A stretch of 64,000 nt of DNA from positions 165,723 to 229,722 of the forward strand of contig NZ_MRTD01000013.1 of NCBI RefSeq assembly GCF_001956295.1. The letters run 5' to 3'. A program made the translations under genes and the position numbers. Source of the stretch: Paenibacillus sp. FSL A5-0031. GTDB taxonomy: Bacteria > Bacillota > Bacilli > Paenibacillales > Paenibacillaceae. Every line of letters starts with the position of its first letter. The first letter of the stretch is position 1. Below the pieces are notes generated by a model. That model had not been told where the DNA came from, did not search any database, and was given only the letters and a program-made list of their open reading frames with translations. Below, in pieces: positions 1-8,015 of this stretch.

Positions 1-912
1 TTTAGCGTGGAAGCCACAATAGGCTCGGCGATGCCGAAGCAAGGCGGTAAATTGGCTATTGCCGTTAATGGAGCTTATGGCGAGCGAATGGTTCAAATTG
101 CCGACGTGCTTGGTATTTCAGTTACGCCAATCCGATTTGACGAGCGCAGTCCTATCGATCCGGAAGTCATCGAGAAAGCACTTCAGGATGATTCGCAGAT
201 TACACATGTTGCCATCGTACATTGCGAAACGACAACAGGTATCCTTAACCCTTTGAATGAAATAGCTCAAGTTGTTAAGCGCTATAATGTCACGTTTATT
301 GTTGACGCTATGAGCAGCTTTGGCGGTGTAGCTATGGACATAGATGAGCTGGGCATTGATTTCCTCATTAGCAGCAGCAACAAATGTATCCAAGGGGTAC
401 CGGGTTTTGGTTTTGTAGTTGCCCGCCGTGATGCCATTGCCAAGTGCAAAGGCCATGCGCGCTCCTTATCGCTCGATTTGTATGACCAATGGGACATGAT
501 GGAGCGCTCGAATAGCAAATGGCGTTATACTTCGCCGACACATGTTGTTCGCGCATTCGATCAAGCGCTGAAGGAGCTGGAGCTTGAAGGCGGAATCGCG
601 GCTCGAGAAGCTCGTTATAGCAGCAATCAACAAGTAATAACTGAGGGGATGGAGGCTGCTGGTTTCAGTGCGCTGCTGCCTCGTGAATGGCAATCTCCTA
701 TTATTACTGCATTTCGTTACCCGAGCGCTAACTTTTCATTTGAATCATTTTACGGAAGCTTGAAGAAGGAAGGTTTTGTTCTGTATCCAGGGAAGCTGAC
801 CTCGGAGCCGACTTTCCGAATTGGCAGCATCGGTGATGTTAATCCAGCAGATATGGAACGATTGGTTCATGTGATCAAAAGCATTTATTCTTCCTTTGAC
901 AAGGAACAGTAG
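1..912 (+). CDS. phnW: 2-aminoethylphosphonate-pyruvate transaminase, 5' end outside window
   Basis: PLP-dependent class V aminotransferase that moves the amino group of 2-aminoethylphosphonate to pyruvate, giving phosphonoacetaldehyde and alanine; cytosolic first step of AEP breakdown. The frame is open from base 1 (Phe-Ser-Val-Glu-Ala-Thr), and the family normally has about 60 residues before this VEATIGSA stretch, so the true start lies upstream and the GTG at 7 is not taken as start. Counting from base 7, the NGAYGERM motif is near residue 21, the PLP-contacting Asp is 100 (FIVDAMSSFGG) and the Schiff-base Lys is 126 (SSSNKCIQG). It ends 13 bases before the next gene, which has an SD-like aggagag, so the two are probably one operon with the DeoR gene. 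No phnX (phosphonatase) is visible in the window. Family assignment is strong. Confidence 0.88.
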   Translation, partial: FSVEATIGSAMPKQGGKLAIAVNGAYGERMVQIADVLGISVTPIRFDERSPIDPEVIEKALQDDSQITHVAIVHCETTTGILNPLNEIAQVVKRYNVTFIVDAMSSFGGVAMDIDELGIDFLISSSNKCIQGVPGFGFVVARRDAIAKCKGHARSLSLDLYDQWDMMERSNSKWRYTSPTHVVRAFDQALKELELEGGIAAREARYSSNQQVITEGMEAAGFSALLPREWQSPIITAFRYPSANFSFESFYGSLKKEGFVLYPGKLTSEPTFRIGSIGDVNPADMERLVHVIKSIYSSFDKEQ

Positions 913-925
913 GAGAGTGTAGACG

Positions 926-2113
926 ATGAAAGTATTTTGTCTTGGCGGTGCAGGTCGAATTTGTATGGAAGCGGTGCTGGACCTTGTTCAGTACTCCTCA
1001 TTTGAGGTCATTACGATCGGTGATTTCAATTTGGAAGCGGCGCAGCAGCTTGCTGCATCACTGAATGATAAACGTGTCAATGCAGTCAGAGTGAATGTGC
1101 ATGATCATGCGGCAACGGTAGAACAGCTTCGCGGCTACGATATTGTAATGGATGGAACTACGATTACATTAAACGGCTTGTCTACGGCATGCATTGCAGA
1201 GGCTGGCTGCCACGGCATTAATTTGAACGGCTTTGGCGAAGAAGATGCAAGCCACGATGTATTTGTCCGCAACGGAAAAATGTGTTTGCCTGGCTTCGGT
1301 ATGACGCCCGGTGTAACGCAAATGATGGCGATGCATGCTGCAAATCAATTGAAGGAAGTACATGAGGTACGGGTTAGTCATGGCTCATACCGGCCGATTG
1401 CATTCTCCAAATCGATAGCGGAAACGACGGTTTATGAGTATGATCCGAAGCTGCCGGGCCGTGTAGTTTATGAGAATGGCCAGTTTATACAAGTCGAGCC
1501 TTTTGCAAGGCCGCGAGAAATTGAGCTGCCAGAGCCTTACGGCACATCGATTCAATACATTATTCCGCATGCAGAGACACGAACGCTGGCAAAGGCGCTT
1601 GAGAGCAAGGATGTTCAGTTAATTGAAGTACGCGGAACATGGCCTCAGCAAAATATGAGACTCGTCCGTGCGTTATATGACTACGGGTTTATGCGCAACG
1701 ATCGTATAAACATTGCAGGCCAGGAAATTGGCATTATGGATGCGATTGGACAATACTTATTCGAATCGCAGGAAGGCCATGAAACGGAATTATACGGTTA
1801 TTCACTTCATATTGAAGTAACGGGGATTTCGGCACAGACTGGCGAAGCTTGCAAACATACACTTACCCATACACATCCTGCATCGGATGGATCAGTAGAA
1901 GGCTGGGAGAAACTCCGTGCGTACACTAGAAACGTCGGAATTCCACTTGCGATAGCGACCGAGCTTATTGCGAGCGGTCAAACGTTATGCAAAGATCAAA
2001 CAGGAATCATAACACCGGAAGAAGCTTTTGAACCGAGCATTATATTTGAGCAGCTAAGCAAGCGCGGCATTCTCATTCATGAAAAGATTGAGAGTTTAGT
2101 TGAAGTAGGCTAG
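926..2113 (+). CDS. Saccharopine dehydrogenase-like NAD(P)-binding oxidoreductase
   Basis: The N-terminus MKVFCLGGAGRICMEAV is a Rossmann dinucleotide-binding glycine motif (GGAGRI, residues 7-12) as in the saccharopine dehydrogenase superfamily, and the 395-residue length with a C-terminal catalytic-like domain fits that family. The real substrate is unknown. The region around residues 118-135 (GKMCLPGFGMTPGVTQMM) resembles the loop following the Rossmann domain of carboxynorspermidine/saccharopine reductases. The gene sits between phnW and a DeoR regulator with short gaps, so a role in phosphonate or amino-donor metabolism (for example making or recycling an amino acid linked to AEP transamination) is plausible but inferred. 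Start ATG follows gtaggagagtgtagacg. I would not call it lysine biosynthesis, since no lys genes are near. Confidence 0.7.
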   Translation: MKVFCLGGAGRICMEAVLDLVQYSSFEVITIGDFNLEAAQQLAASLNDKRVNAVRVNVHDHAATVEQLRGYDIVMDGTTITLNGLSTACIAEAGCHGINLNGFGEEDASHDVFVRNGKMCLPGFGMTPGVTQMMAMHAANQLKEVHEVRVSHGSYRPIAFSKSIAETTVYEYDPKLPGRVVYENGQFIQVEPFARPREIELPEPYGTSIQYIIPHAETRTLAKALESKDVQLIEVRGTWPQQNMRLVRALYDYGFMRNDRINIAGQEIGIMDAIGQYLFESQEGHETELYGYSLHIEVTGISAQTGEACKHTLTHTHPASDGSVEGWEKLRAYTRNVGIPLAIATELIASGQTLCKDQTGIITPEEAFEPSIIFEQLSKRGILIHEKIESLVEVG

Positions 2114-2168
2114 AATACGATTAATAATCAAAACAGTAGACTAAGCTGAAGACGAAGGGGAAATAGAG

Positions 2169-2954
2169 ATGTCGCTAGCCGGAGAAGAGCGGAAGCAGAT
2201 CATCATTAATATGCTGCAGCTAAAAGGGAAGGTTCGAACGCCGGAGCTTGTGCAGGCGCTTGATGTATCATCGGAAACGATCCGCCGTTATTTGGAGGAG
2301 CTGGAGGATGAGCTTAAGCTCAAGCGAGTATATGGCGGCGCCGTTAAGATTAATGTGGAGCGGGAAGAGCCCGCTTATGTTCGGCGCGAGGTGCAGCAGG
2401 CTGAAGAGAAAAGAAGGATCGGACGAGCTGCCTCCTCTCTCATTCAGGATAAAGACGTTGTTGTCATCGACGATGGAACAACCACGCTGCAAATGATCGA
2501 TTCACTTGCTTACAAAAAACAACTTACCGTTCTTGTTACATCCGTTTATACCTTAAACTTGCTGATTGGCTACAAAAATCGCAATATATTTGATGGTGAA
2601 ATCGTGCTTATTGGCGGTCGCATTAACCCGAAGCATTACCGGACATCCGGTACGCTTGCGATGGAGTTTATGTCCAATTTTAATGTGGATAAGGCTTTTA
2701 TCGTTGCTGACGGACTACAGATTGATAGCGGTGTAACAAGCTATGAGGATGAGCGCGGCGTGTTGGCTAGAACTTTCATGAAGCAAGCCAAGCAAACGAT
2801 CGTGTTAGCTGATTATACGAAGATTGGAACGAACCATTTTTATAAAATTGCCGATTTTAAAGAGATTGATATGATTATTAGCGATGTAGCGCCTCCGCAG
2901 GCTTGGCGTTCCAAGCTTGATGATCAGGATGTGCACTGGATTGTAGCAGAATAG
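2169..2954 (+). CDS. DeoR-family transcriptional regulator
   Basis: A 261-residue cytosolic repressor of DeoR type. Residues about 5-57 form the winged helix-turn-helix (RKQIIINMLQLKGKVRTPEL then VSSETIRRYLEELE, the recognition helix), followed by the DeoR C-terminal sensor domain with the motifs VVIDDGTTTLQM and VLIGGRINPKHYRTSG, which in this family bind phosphorylated small molecules. Start ATG 2169 is preceded by acgaaggggaaatagag, an SD at normal distance. It lies 55 bases after the oxidoreductase and is followed by a strong terminator, so it closes the phnW unit and probably controls it and perhaps the AEP-type binding-protein gene downstream. The ligand (an AEP breakdown product is the obvious guess) is inference. 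Confidence 0.85.
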   Translation: MSLAGEERKQIIINMLQLKGKVRTPELVQALDVSSETIRRYLEELEDELKLKRVYGGAVKINVEREEPAYVRREVQQAEEKRRIGRAASSLIQDKDVVVIDDGTTTLQMIDSLAYKKQLTVLVTSVYTLNLLIGYKNRNIFDGEIVLIGGRINPKHYRTSGTLAMEFMSNFNVDKAFIVADGLQIDSGVTSYEDERGVLARTFMKQAKQTIVLADYTKIGTNHFYKIADFKEIDMIISDVAPPQAWRSKLDDQDVHWIVAE

Positions 2955-2967
2955 CTGTTCATGGCAA

Positions 2968-3011
2968 AGGAACCTTCGAGTCTAATAGGACTTGGAGGTT
3001 CTTTTTTTTTA
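2968..3011 (+). terminator. Rho-independent terminator after the DeoR gene
   Basis: Near-perfect 13-bp stem (ggaaccttcgagtc / gacttggaggttc) with a short loop, followed by ten T. It separates the phnW unit from the binding-protein gene. Confidence 0.9.
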
Positions 3012-3164
3012 TACCAACCAAATGCAAATTTCTCAAAGGAAAAACACATCTAATTAGCAGAAATCAAAAACAAAACAATTTATTTACTTGCATTTTACAG
3101 TGCGTTAAACAAACAAGCATATAGTAGTAATAGAGAAGAAGAACAAACAAAGGGAGAGAAAAAA

Positions 3165-4277
3165 ATGAAAAGAAGCTGGTTTCTGCTTGTGAGCATGATA
3201 GTTATTGTTACGGTTTTATCCGCATGCGGAGGTAACGGAGGATCGAGCAATAAAGGAAATAACAAAATGGGCAATACTTCAGAAGCAACAGAATCAACAG
3301 AATCGTCGCTTGATACGGACAGTAAAGAGCTTACCGTATATACTGCGCTTGAGGATGATCTTATTAAAGAGTATTTGAAAACTTTTTATGAAAAATACCC
3401 AGACATCAAATTGAATATTGTTCGTGATTCAACAGGTATCATTACGGCTAAGCTGCTTGCTGAAAAGGATAATCCGCAAGCGGATGTCGTGTGGGGCGTT
3501 GCAGCAACAAGCTTGCTCGTACTGGATCAAAACAGCATGCTGGAGCCTTATTCTCCTGCTGGCGTAGATCGGATTCTTGCTGAGTTTAAAGATACTAGAA
3601 GTCCGGAGCATTGGGTAGGCATTGATGCATGGGAGACGGCATTTATTGCTAATACGGTTGAGCTGGAGAAAAAAGGTTTGGCCGTACCGAAGACTTACGA
3701 GGATCTGCTTAAGCCAGAATATAAAGGTCTAATTACGATGCCTAACCCTGCATCATCTGGTACGGGTTTCCTTACGGTATCGGGCTTGGCGCAGCTGCTT
3801 GGAGCAGATAAAGCATGGGATTATTTGGACAAACTGCATGAAAACATTGGCATCTACACGCACTCAGGTTCGAAGCCGGCAAAAATGGCTGGTACTGGCG
3901 AATATCCAATCGGGATCTCCTTCGGATACCGCGGTATTAAAGAAAAAAGCGGCGGATCGCCAGTTGAAGTAGTGTTCCCGACAGAAGGCTCAGGCTGGGA
4001 TGTTGAGGCAAATGCTATGATTAAGAAATCGAAAATGAAAAAAGCAGCACAGACGTTTTTGGACTGGGCAATTACAGACGATGCAATGGCTGAATATAGC
4101 AAAAACTATCCAATCGTAGCTGTGAAGAGTGACACTAGCGTCATTCCAGAAGGGTATACTAAAAACCCGATTGAGCAATTAATCAAATACGATCTGCAAG
4201 AAGCGGCTAAACAAAGAGACTCTATTTTAAAAGAGTGGAGCAACCGCTACGACAGCAAGAGCGAGCCAAAATCATAA
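3165..4277 (+). CDS. ABC substrate-binding lipoprotein, 2-aminoethylphosphonate/iron-type (FbpA/PhnS-like)
   Basis: Extracellular solute-binding lipoprotein of 370 residues. A signal peptide ends in the lipobox VLSAC with Cys21 as the lipidated residue, then a Gly/Asn/Ser-rich linker. The mature part starts ELTVYTALEDDLIKEYL and contains ADVVWGVAATSLL and MPNPASSGTGFL, as in the family of FbpA-like proteins annotated as putative 2-aminoethylphosphonate binding proteins. Its own upstream terminator and leader show separate transcription from phnW, but the placement next to phnW supports AEP as ligand. No permease or ATPase follows: the next genes are a terminator and an SLH protein, so the partner transporter must be elsewhere. 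SD aaagggagag lies 7-8 bases before the ATG. Ligand could also be another phosphonate or a ferric complex. Confidence 0.78.
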   Translation: MKRSWFLLVSMIVIVTVLSACGGNGGSSNKGNNKMGNTSEATESTESSLDTDSKELTVYTALEDDLIKEYLKTFYEKYPDIKLNIVRDSTGIITAKLLAEKDNPQADVVWGVAATSLLVLDQNSMLEPYSPAGVDRILAEFKDTRSPEHWVGIDAWETAFIANTVELEKKGLAVPKTYEDLLKPEYKGLITMPNPASSGTGFLTVSGLAQLLGADKAWDYLDKLHENIGIYTHSGSKPAKMAGTGEYPIGISFGYRGIKEKSGGSPVEVVFPTEGSGWDVEANAMIKKSKMKKAAQTFLDWAITDDAMAEYSKNYPIVAVKSDTSVIPEGYTKNPIEQLIKYDLQEAAKQRDSILKEWSNRYDSKSEPKS

Positions 4278-4289
4278 TAGTTGTATAAA

Positions 4290-4333
4290 GAAAAAGGCTG
4301 ACAAGCGCTAGTTAAGCTGCTGTCAGCCTTTTC
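4290..4333 (+). terminator. Rho-independent terminator after the AEP-type binding protein
   Basis: Stem aaaaaggctgaca / tgtcagcctttt with a 17-base loop, both arms ending in A- and T-runs, so it may work in both directions. Confidence 0.85.
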
Positions 4334-4392
4334 ACTAGCACGCTCCCTATTGAATATAACGAAAAGCACGATTTGGAAGGAGAATGGATTTA

Positions 4393-5460
4393 ATGGACAT
4401 GTTGTTGAGAGTGAAGAAAATAGCAATTTTGTTAATAGTGATGACGTTGTTTTCTAGCGTCTCTACGTTAACGAGCGTTGGTCGCTCAGCCTTGCTGCCT
4501 TCGGCATATGCTGCGGCTGCAACCTTGTCGCTTACCGTCAATCAGAAAAATGCGGCGGTTGGACAACCAGTTGAGGTCGTTGTAAAAGGGGAGCAATTAA
4601 ATGATTTATATGGCTTCGAGATTAAACTGAAGTACAACACAGCAAAGCTTAAATTCAAACAGGCAACAGCAGCGTGGAAAGGAATGCCCATTTCACCGAT
4701 TGATAAGGATGGAGTTATAACATTCGCTCATACGAAGATTGGGAAAGATAGCGGAGTGAGCGGATCGGCAGCTATAGCCACGTTTACTTTTGAGGGAGTT
4801 GCGAATGGAAAGGCGAGCGTTGAACTTGTTGAAGCGAAGCTGGTCGATAGTCAGGTAAAGGCCGTTCAGCTGAAAAATGCGGCGAAGCTGGCTTTGCTCT
4901 TAAGCTCTTCGACGCCAGTGTCCTTCAGTGACATAAAAGGCCACTGGGCCGAGGAAAATATTACAAGAGCGGCTTCGCTTGGCATCGTAACAGGCTTTGA
5001 GAACGGTGCTTTTCAACCTAATGGCTGGGTAACGCGTTCGCAATTTGCTGCTATGATCGGACGTGCATTCGAGTTGAATGCTAAGCAAGCGAAGGAAGTT
5101 AATTTTAAAGACAAGGGACAGTTTCCAGCTTGGGCAGAGGCGTTCATAGCGGAGGCTGTGAATGCTGAGGTAATTAGCGGTTATGACGATGGTACATTCC
5201 GTCCAAATCGCCATATTACAAGAGCGGAAATGGTGGCAATGACGATGCGTACAGCTGGTTTTCCGCTCGACGAGAACCCGTCAATTCGTTTTGCGGATGC
5301 CTCGCAAATACCAGCTTGGGCTAAGCCTGCTGTAGCGGCTGCTGTTTCTCGCAATCTGCTTAAGGGGAGAAGCGGAAATCGCTTTGAACCGCAGGCAAAG
5401 GCTACTCGTGCAGAAGCATTGACGTTTATTTTGACGCTCATCGATAGCCAGAATAAATAG
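4393..5460 (+). CDS. Secreted cohesin-like domain protein with three SLH domains
   Basis: A wall-associated protein of about 355 residues. After a signal peptide (hydrophobic run ending PSAYAAA) comes a cohesin/dockerin-partner-like beta-sandwich: LSLTVNQKNAAVGQPVEV, LYGFEIKLKYNTAKLKF and IATFTFEGVANGKASV, the pattern of type I cohesin-like modules. The C-terminal half holds three SLH domains (SDIKGHWAEENITRAASLG; FPAWAEAFIAEAVNAEVISG; IPAWAKPAVAAAVSRNLLKG), which attach proteins to pyruvylated secondary wall polymer. Start choice: an in-frame ATG at 4384 is only one base from AGGAG (4378-4382), while ATG 4393 is 10 bases away, so 4393 is preferred. No dockerin or cellulosome gene is seen nearby, so the cohesin-like module may just be a structural or sugar-binding fold. 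Confidence 0.82.
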   Translation: MDMLLRVKKIAILLIVMTLFSSVSTLTSVGRSALLPSAYAAAATLSLTVNQKNAAVGQPVEVVVKGEQLNDLYGFEIKLKYNTAKLKFKQATAAWKGMPISPIDKDGVITFAHTKIGKDSGVSGSAAIATFTFEGVANGKASVELVEAKLVDSQVKAVQLKNAAKLALLLSSSTPVSFSDIKGHWAEENITRAASLGIVTGFENGAFQPNGWVTRSQFAAMIGRAFELNAKQAKEVNFKDKGQFPAWAEAFIAEAVNAEVISGYDDGTFRPNRHITRAEMVAMTMRTAGFPLDENPSIRFADASQIPAWAKPAVAAAVSRNLLKGRSGNRFEPQAKATRAEALTFILTLIDSQNK

Positions 5461-5554
5461 ACTTGTTCACCCAGAGCAGAGGCGTTTAGTCATTGCAAGA
5501 AAGTGTGGGCGGGCATAAAAAATGAGCAGGAGCACATTTTACGAAATAGCCTAT

Positions 5555-5581
5555 ACCTTTTTTACTAAAAATCATAGGATA
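5555..5581 (+). promoter_or_regulatory. Candidate sigma-K (late mother-cell) promoter
   Basis: AC (5555-5556), 16 bases, then CATAGGATA (5573-5581), an exact match to the sigma-K pattern AC-N16-CATANNNTA. It ends 29 bases before the start of the YjcZ-like peptide, so the transcript would begin near 5588. A longer inverted repeat (5556-5568 with 5589-5600) also spans the site. Confidence 0.5.
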
Positions 5582-5610
5582 CTGTACCTTAGTAAAAAGG
5601 AGATGAACAA

Positions 5611-5778
5611 ATGGGCTATGGAGTAGCAGGGGTTGGCGCAGGAAATTGCGGACCTTCTTATCCAGTTGCAGGTGTTAGCAATTGTGGAACTGGAGTTGGC
5701 GGCTGGGGAACTGGTATCGGTATTATATTGGTACTCTTCATTTTGCTTGTTATTATTTCCCGCGCTGTATGCTGGTAG
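5611..5778 (+). CDS. YjcZ-like small sporulation-type membrane peptide
   Basis: A 55-residue peptide beginning MGYGVAGVGAGNCG and ending in one hydrophobic segment (IGIILVLFILLVIISRAVCW). The Gly/Tyr/Cys-rich head plus the LVLFILLVII tail is the hallmark of YjcZ-family small proteins of Bacillus and Paenibacillus, several of which are spore or mother-cell products. SD aaggag is 8 bases before the ATG. The sigma-K-type promoter just upstream agrees with late sporulation expression. The exact function in this family is not known to me. It is followed by a bidirectional terminator. Confidence 0.85.
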   Translation: MGYGVAGVGAGNCGPSYPVAGVSNCGTGVGGWGTGIGIILVLFILLVIISRAVCW

Positions 5779-5837
5779 TCAACAAAGCTTGCTTGTAAAT
5801 CGGAATCAATGCGTTTTCCACTAATTGAAATAGTATT

Positions 5838-5869
5838 AAACCCCCAAGTGCCTGAGCCTTGGGGGTTTT
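5838..5869. terminator. Bidirectional terminator between YjcZ-like gene and RidA gene
   Basis: Stem aaacccccaag / cttgggggttt with a 9-base loop, flanked by A/T runs on both sides, lying between two convergent genes. Confidence 0.85.
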
Positions 5870-5880
5870 GCTTGTTCATG

Positions 5881-6345
5881 CTATTCGCGAACCTCTGCAA
5901 TGAGCTCGATTTCAACTGGTGTATGGAATGGAAGGTCGCTTGTACCAATCGCGGACCTTGCATGGCGTCCATTTTCTCCGAATACTTCAATGAGTAGATC
6001 CGATGCGCCGTTCAGTACATAAGGCTGATCGCCGAAACCGGGAGCGCTGTTGATGAAACCAAGAATTTTTACGATTTTTACGACACGGTCAAGGTCGCCT
6101 AGGTGAGCTTTCATCGCCGCAAGCAGGTTGATAACGACTTGGCGCGCTGCTTCTTGTCCTTGCTCGATCGTTAGATCAGAGCCGATTTTACCTTCATACA
6201 TGAGAACACCATCGATACGGCAGTCGAAGCCGGAAGTGTAGATGAGATTGCCCGTTTGGTTGACCGGAATGTAGGAGAATTTAGGTTTAGTCGTTTCAGG
6301 CAACACAATTCCTAGCTCAGCAAGACGTTTTTCAATAATAGACAT
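5881..6345 (-). CDS. RidA/YjgF-family enamine-imine deaminase
   Basis: A 154-residue RidA-family protein. Family members hydrolyse reactive enamine/imine intermediates released by PLP enzymes such as serine/threonine dehydratases, preventing damage to other PLP enzymes. The C-terminal signature ARSAIGTSDLPFHTPVEIELIAEV is visible, with the conserved active-site Arg in ARS and the acidic residue in VEIE. The length is slightly above the 125-130 residues of classic RidA, as in the longer YjgF subgroup, whose substrates differ. SD aaggag is 9 bases before the ATG. It is the last gene of the four-gene minus-strand operon, 43 bases after the D-aminoacylase gene; with a D-amino-acid PLP lyase in the same operon, imine clearing is the natural role. 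Substrate is inferred. Confidence 0.85.
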   Translation of the reverse strand: MSIIEKRLAELGIVLPETTKPKFSYIPVNQTGNLIYTSGFDCRIDGVLMYEGKIGSDLTIEQGQEAARQVVINLLAAMKAHLGDLDRVVKIVKILGFINSAPGFGDQPYVLNGASDLLIEVFGENGRHARSAIGTSDLPFHTPVEIELIAEVRE

Positions 6346-6388
6346 TATAAGACAGCTCCTTGTTTATCAATTGTATATTGCAGGTTAA

Positions 6389-7993
6389 CTAATGCGTGCA
6401 GCAATGCTGCGCGCGAATAAGATTACCTTCGCGCTTATGCGTGTGTTCACCATGTGAAAGCGTGAGTTGGCCGGAAACGATAACATGCGAGATGCCGGAC
6501 GGATATTGACGCGGGTCCTCGAACGTAGCTGTATCTTGAATGACAGCTGGGTCGAATACCGTGATGTCAGCAGCATATCCTGGCACAAGCAGTCCTCTTT
6601 TGCCAAGTTTAAAGCGCTGTACCGGAAATGAGGTTAGCTTGCGAACCGCTTGCTCAAGCGACAGTACCTTATCTTCACGCACATATTTGGCAAAGACGCG
6701 TGGAAAGGTGCCGTACGTGCGCGGATGAGGCTTGCCGATCTCGCAGTTCAAGCTGTCGGATGCAATCAATGATTTCTCATAACCGATGACCTGCTTCACA
6801 TCGTCGTCGGACATATGGAAGTAGACAATCGCGATTTGACCATTCTCCTCGAGCAGAAGATCCATCATGCAATCGACGGGATGTTCTCCGCGAAGCTCAG
6901 CAACCTCGGCGATGGATTTGCCTTCGAGTGCCTTGTTCGCTTCGGTCTGAATCGAAGAAATAATGATGCTGGACCAGCCAGTTGAACATACAAGATTATC
7001 CCAAGTGTCCTGCTCGCGGCTTAGCTCTTCTTTGATCCGCAGGCGGAGCGCCTTATCGCGGAACGCTTCAAGTGTTGCATGAATGCCGCCCTCTAGCACC
7101 CAAGGAGGGAGGACGGTTGTTAAGGTGGTGGAGCCTGCCGCGTAGGGATAAACATCAACTGTGACGTCCATACCACGTGCTCTTGCCGCTTCTACAAGCT
7201 CCAGCGCATCAAGCGCTTTACCCCAATTGGCGCGGCCTGCTGCTTTCAAATGACTGATATGCAGCGAGATGCCGACTCGTTCAGCGATCCATATGACCTC
7301 TGCAACGGACGGCAGCAAGTTATTGCCCTCACCGCGAATATGTGTGGAGAGCAGACCGTTGTATTTAGGCAAAACGCTGCAAAGCTCAACCAGCTCTTCG
7401 CGTGAAGTATAGCTGCCAGGTGCATACAACAAACCAATTGATAATCCGATTGCGCCTGCCCGCAGCCCTTCTTCAAGAAGTGTCTTCATCCGCTCGATTT
7501 CGTCCTTCGTCGCAGGACGGTTCTCGAAGCCCATAACAGCGATACGCAGTGCACCGTGTGCCACATAGGTGGCGATGTGCTCCGATGGATTGGATTTGCT
7601 GACAAAATCCATATATTGACCAACCGTTTCCCACGGCCACTCCCAGCTTGTACTCCCGAGTACGGGCTGCACATACGACTGCAGCAGTGCGCCTTTACTC
7701 CGAATAAATGGAGCAGGGGCGAGGCCGCAGTTGCCGACAACCTCAGTTGTTACCCCTTGCTGCAGCTTAATTTCACTGTAAGGATGATCAATAATCATCA
7801 GATCCGAGTGGCAATGCCCATCGATGAAGCCAGGAGAAATCACTTTGCGTCCCACATCAATAATTTGGTTTGCCTCTTGATCAATTTGGCCGATAGAAAC
7901 AATGATGCCATCTTTGACCCCAACATCGCCGCCGTACCAAGGATTGCCGCTGCCATCGACAATTTTGCCGTTTTTCAAAATAAGATCGAGCAT
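6389..7993 (-). CDS. D-aminoacylase (N-acyl-D-amino-acid amidohydrolase)
   Basis: A 534-residue zinc amidohydrolase that removes the acyl group from N-acyl-D-amino acids. Metal and active-site motifs are in the expected order: GFIDGHCHSD (His60, His62), VGNCGLAPAPF (Cys89, the bridging cysteine typical of D-aminoacylases in place of a carboxylated Lys), STHIRGEGN, SLHISHLKAAG, and LIASDS for the catalytic Asp. It begins with the usual amidohydrolase beta-sandwich (LILKNGKIVDGSGNPWYGGDVGV) and closes with it (GYAADITVFDPAVIQD). SD ggaggagg is 8 bases upstream and the gene starts 22 bases after the DSD1-like gene. It could also act on N-acyl-D-Glu or D-Asp; the substrate cannot be read from sequence. 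Cytosolic: no signal peptide. Confidence 0.9.
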   Translation of the reverse strand: MLDLILKNGKIVDGSGNPWYGGDVGVKDGIIVSIGQIDQEANQIIDVGRKVISPGFIDGHCHSDLMIIDHPYSEIKLQQGVTTEVVGNCGLAPAPFIRSKGALLQSYVQPVLGSTSWEWPWETVGQYMDFVSKSNPSEHIATYVAHGALRIAVMGFENRPATKDEIERMKTLLEEGLRAGAIGLSIGLLYAPGSYTSREELVELCSVLPKYNGLLSTHIRGEGNNLLPSVAEVIWIAERVGISLHISHLKAAGRANWGKALDALELVEAARARGMDVTVDVYPYAAGSTTLTTVLPPWVLEGGIHATLEAFRDKALRLRIKEELSREQDTWDNLVCSTGWSSIIISSIQTEANKALEGKSIAEVAELRGEHPVDCMMDLLLEENGQIAIVYFHMSDDDVKQVIGYEKSLIASDSLNCEIGKPHPRTYGTFPRVFAKYVREDKVLSLEQAVRKLTSFPVQRFKLGKRGLLVPGYAADITVFDPAVIQDTATFEDPRQYPSGISHVIVSGQLTLSHGEHTHKREGNLIRAQHCCTH

Positions 7994-8015
7994 GTTATAA
8001 GCCTCCTCCTTCTCG

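Noticed and set aside
3061..3164. Sigma-A promoter before the AEP-type binding protein
   Set aside because: Only weak -35 and -10 candidates with poor spacing; not listed as a feature.
5658..5990. 110-codon minus-strand ORF across the YjcZ-like gene
   Set aside because: Crosses a strong bidirectional terminator and overlaps two well-supported genes.
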